From assembly GCA_964524755.1 (NCBI GenBank), contig CAZGDR010000020.1, positions 1 through 32,686 on the forward strand: a DNA stretch of 32,686 bases, in the 5' to 3' direction. How positions within the stretch are numbered: the first letter of the stretch is position 1; every line of letters begins with the position of its first letter. This DNA is from JAQVOO01 sp964524755. Its GTDB lineage: Bacteria; Spirochaetota; Spirochaetia; Sphaerochaetales; Sphaerochaetaceae. Shown one piece after another: positions 32,612 through 32,686 of this stretch. The notes below the pieces were generated by a model. The model was not told the origin of the DNA, did no database searches, and was given only the letters and a program-made list of their open reading frames with translations. Position numbers and translations under genes: made by a program.

Positions 32612-32640
32612 ACTATACAGCAATCAAGGCAGATTTGCAA
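32612..32640 (-). promoter_or_regulatory. nifJ: Promoter of the PFOR gene
   Basis: On the minus strand TTGCAA (32640-32635) and TATAGT (32617-32612) are 17 bases apart. The start near 32605 gives a leader of about 93 bases. In it lies an imperfect 18-bp palindrome (32543-32560, GTG...CTTTAAGG...CAC), which could be a regulator site. Confidence 0.55.
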
Positions 32641-32686
32641 CACGCTTCAAGCCAAGCGAATAAGTCAATTTCAAAAAAACTACTCA

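Overview
The window is a gene-dense bacterial chromosome segment of low G+C (roughly 40%). It carries 22 protein genes, no rRNA, tRNA, CRISPR array or insertion sequence, and one good candidate small-RNA gene. The gene content points to an anaerobic, sugar-fermenting bacterium: a single-chain pyruvate:ferredoxin oxidoreductase, rubredoxin, aspartase, glucose-6-phosphate isomerase, and a phosphofructokinase of the branch seen in spirochaetes and trypanosomes. With SlyX, ArgR, a FatA-type acyl-ACP thioesterase and spirochaete-like lipoprotein signals, my best guess is a spirochaete of the Sphaerochaeta/Treponema kind. That is inference from families, not a search result.

Layout. 1-3000: an RNA-binding RRM protein with a long leader, then the leftward pair lemA and DUF2207. 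3000-5242: rightward argR and pgi. 5243-5950: a 708-base stretch without a protein gene. It holds a leftward small-RNA candidate with two copies of an anti-Shine-Dalgarno motif, plus rightward promoter-like signals and a large inverted repeat. 5951-11055: a tight leftward operon of ligA, a PLP aminotransferase, a stand-alone ModE-type DNA-binding protein and phosphofructokinase. 11162-14509: a rightward three-gene operon shaped like a molybdenum hydroxylase (Mo subunit, 2Fe-2S subunit, FAD subunit), but with the molybdopterin and active-site motifs eroded while the iron-sulphur cysteines are kept. 14563-20768: dnaE, yggT, recG. 20810-22148: rsmD and an acyl-ACP thioesterase. 22145-23680: slyX (leftward), a WYL-domain regulator and rubredoxin. 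23738-27299: a lipoprotein hydrolase, a leftward MFS transporter and a nitroreductase. 27523-32512: aspA and, leftward, the pyruvate:ferredoxin oxidoreductase.

How the parts fit. Pgi and phosphofructokinase feed glycolysis; PFOR takes pyruvate to acetyl-CoA and reduced ferredoxin; rubredoxin and the nitroreductase handle electrons; aspartase links aspartate and fumarate. DnaE, LigA and RecG are replication and repair; RsmD and the RRM protein act on RNA.

Regulatory reading. Promoter-like pairs with 16-18 base spacers can be placed ahead of most units, and several use TTGCAN as the -35 element. At rsmD and slyX the -10 box ends only 5-6 bases before the ATG and no Shine-Dalgarno is present, so both may be leaderless messages. 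All promoter, terminator and RNA calls come from reading the sequence by eye; none is backed by expression data.
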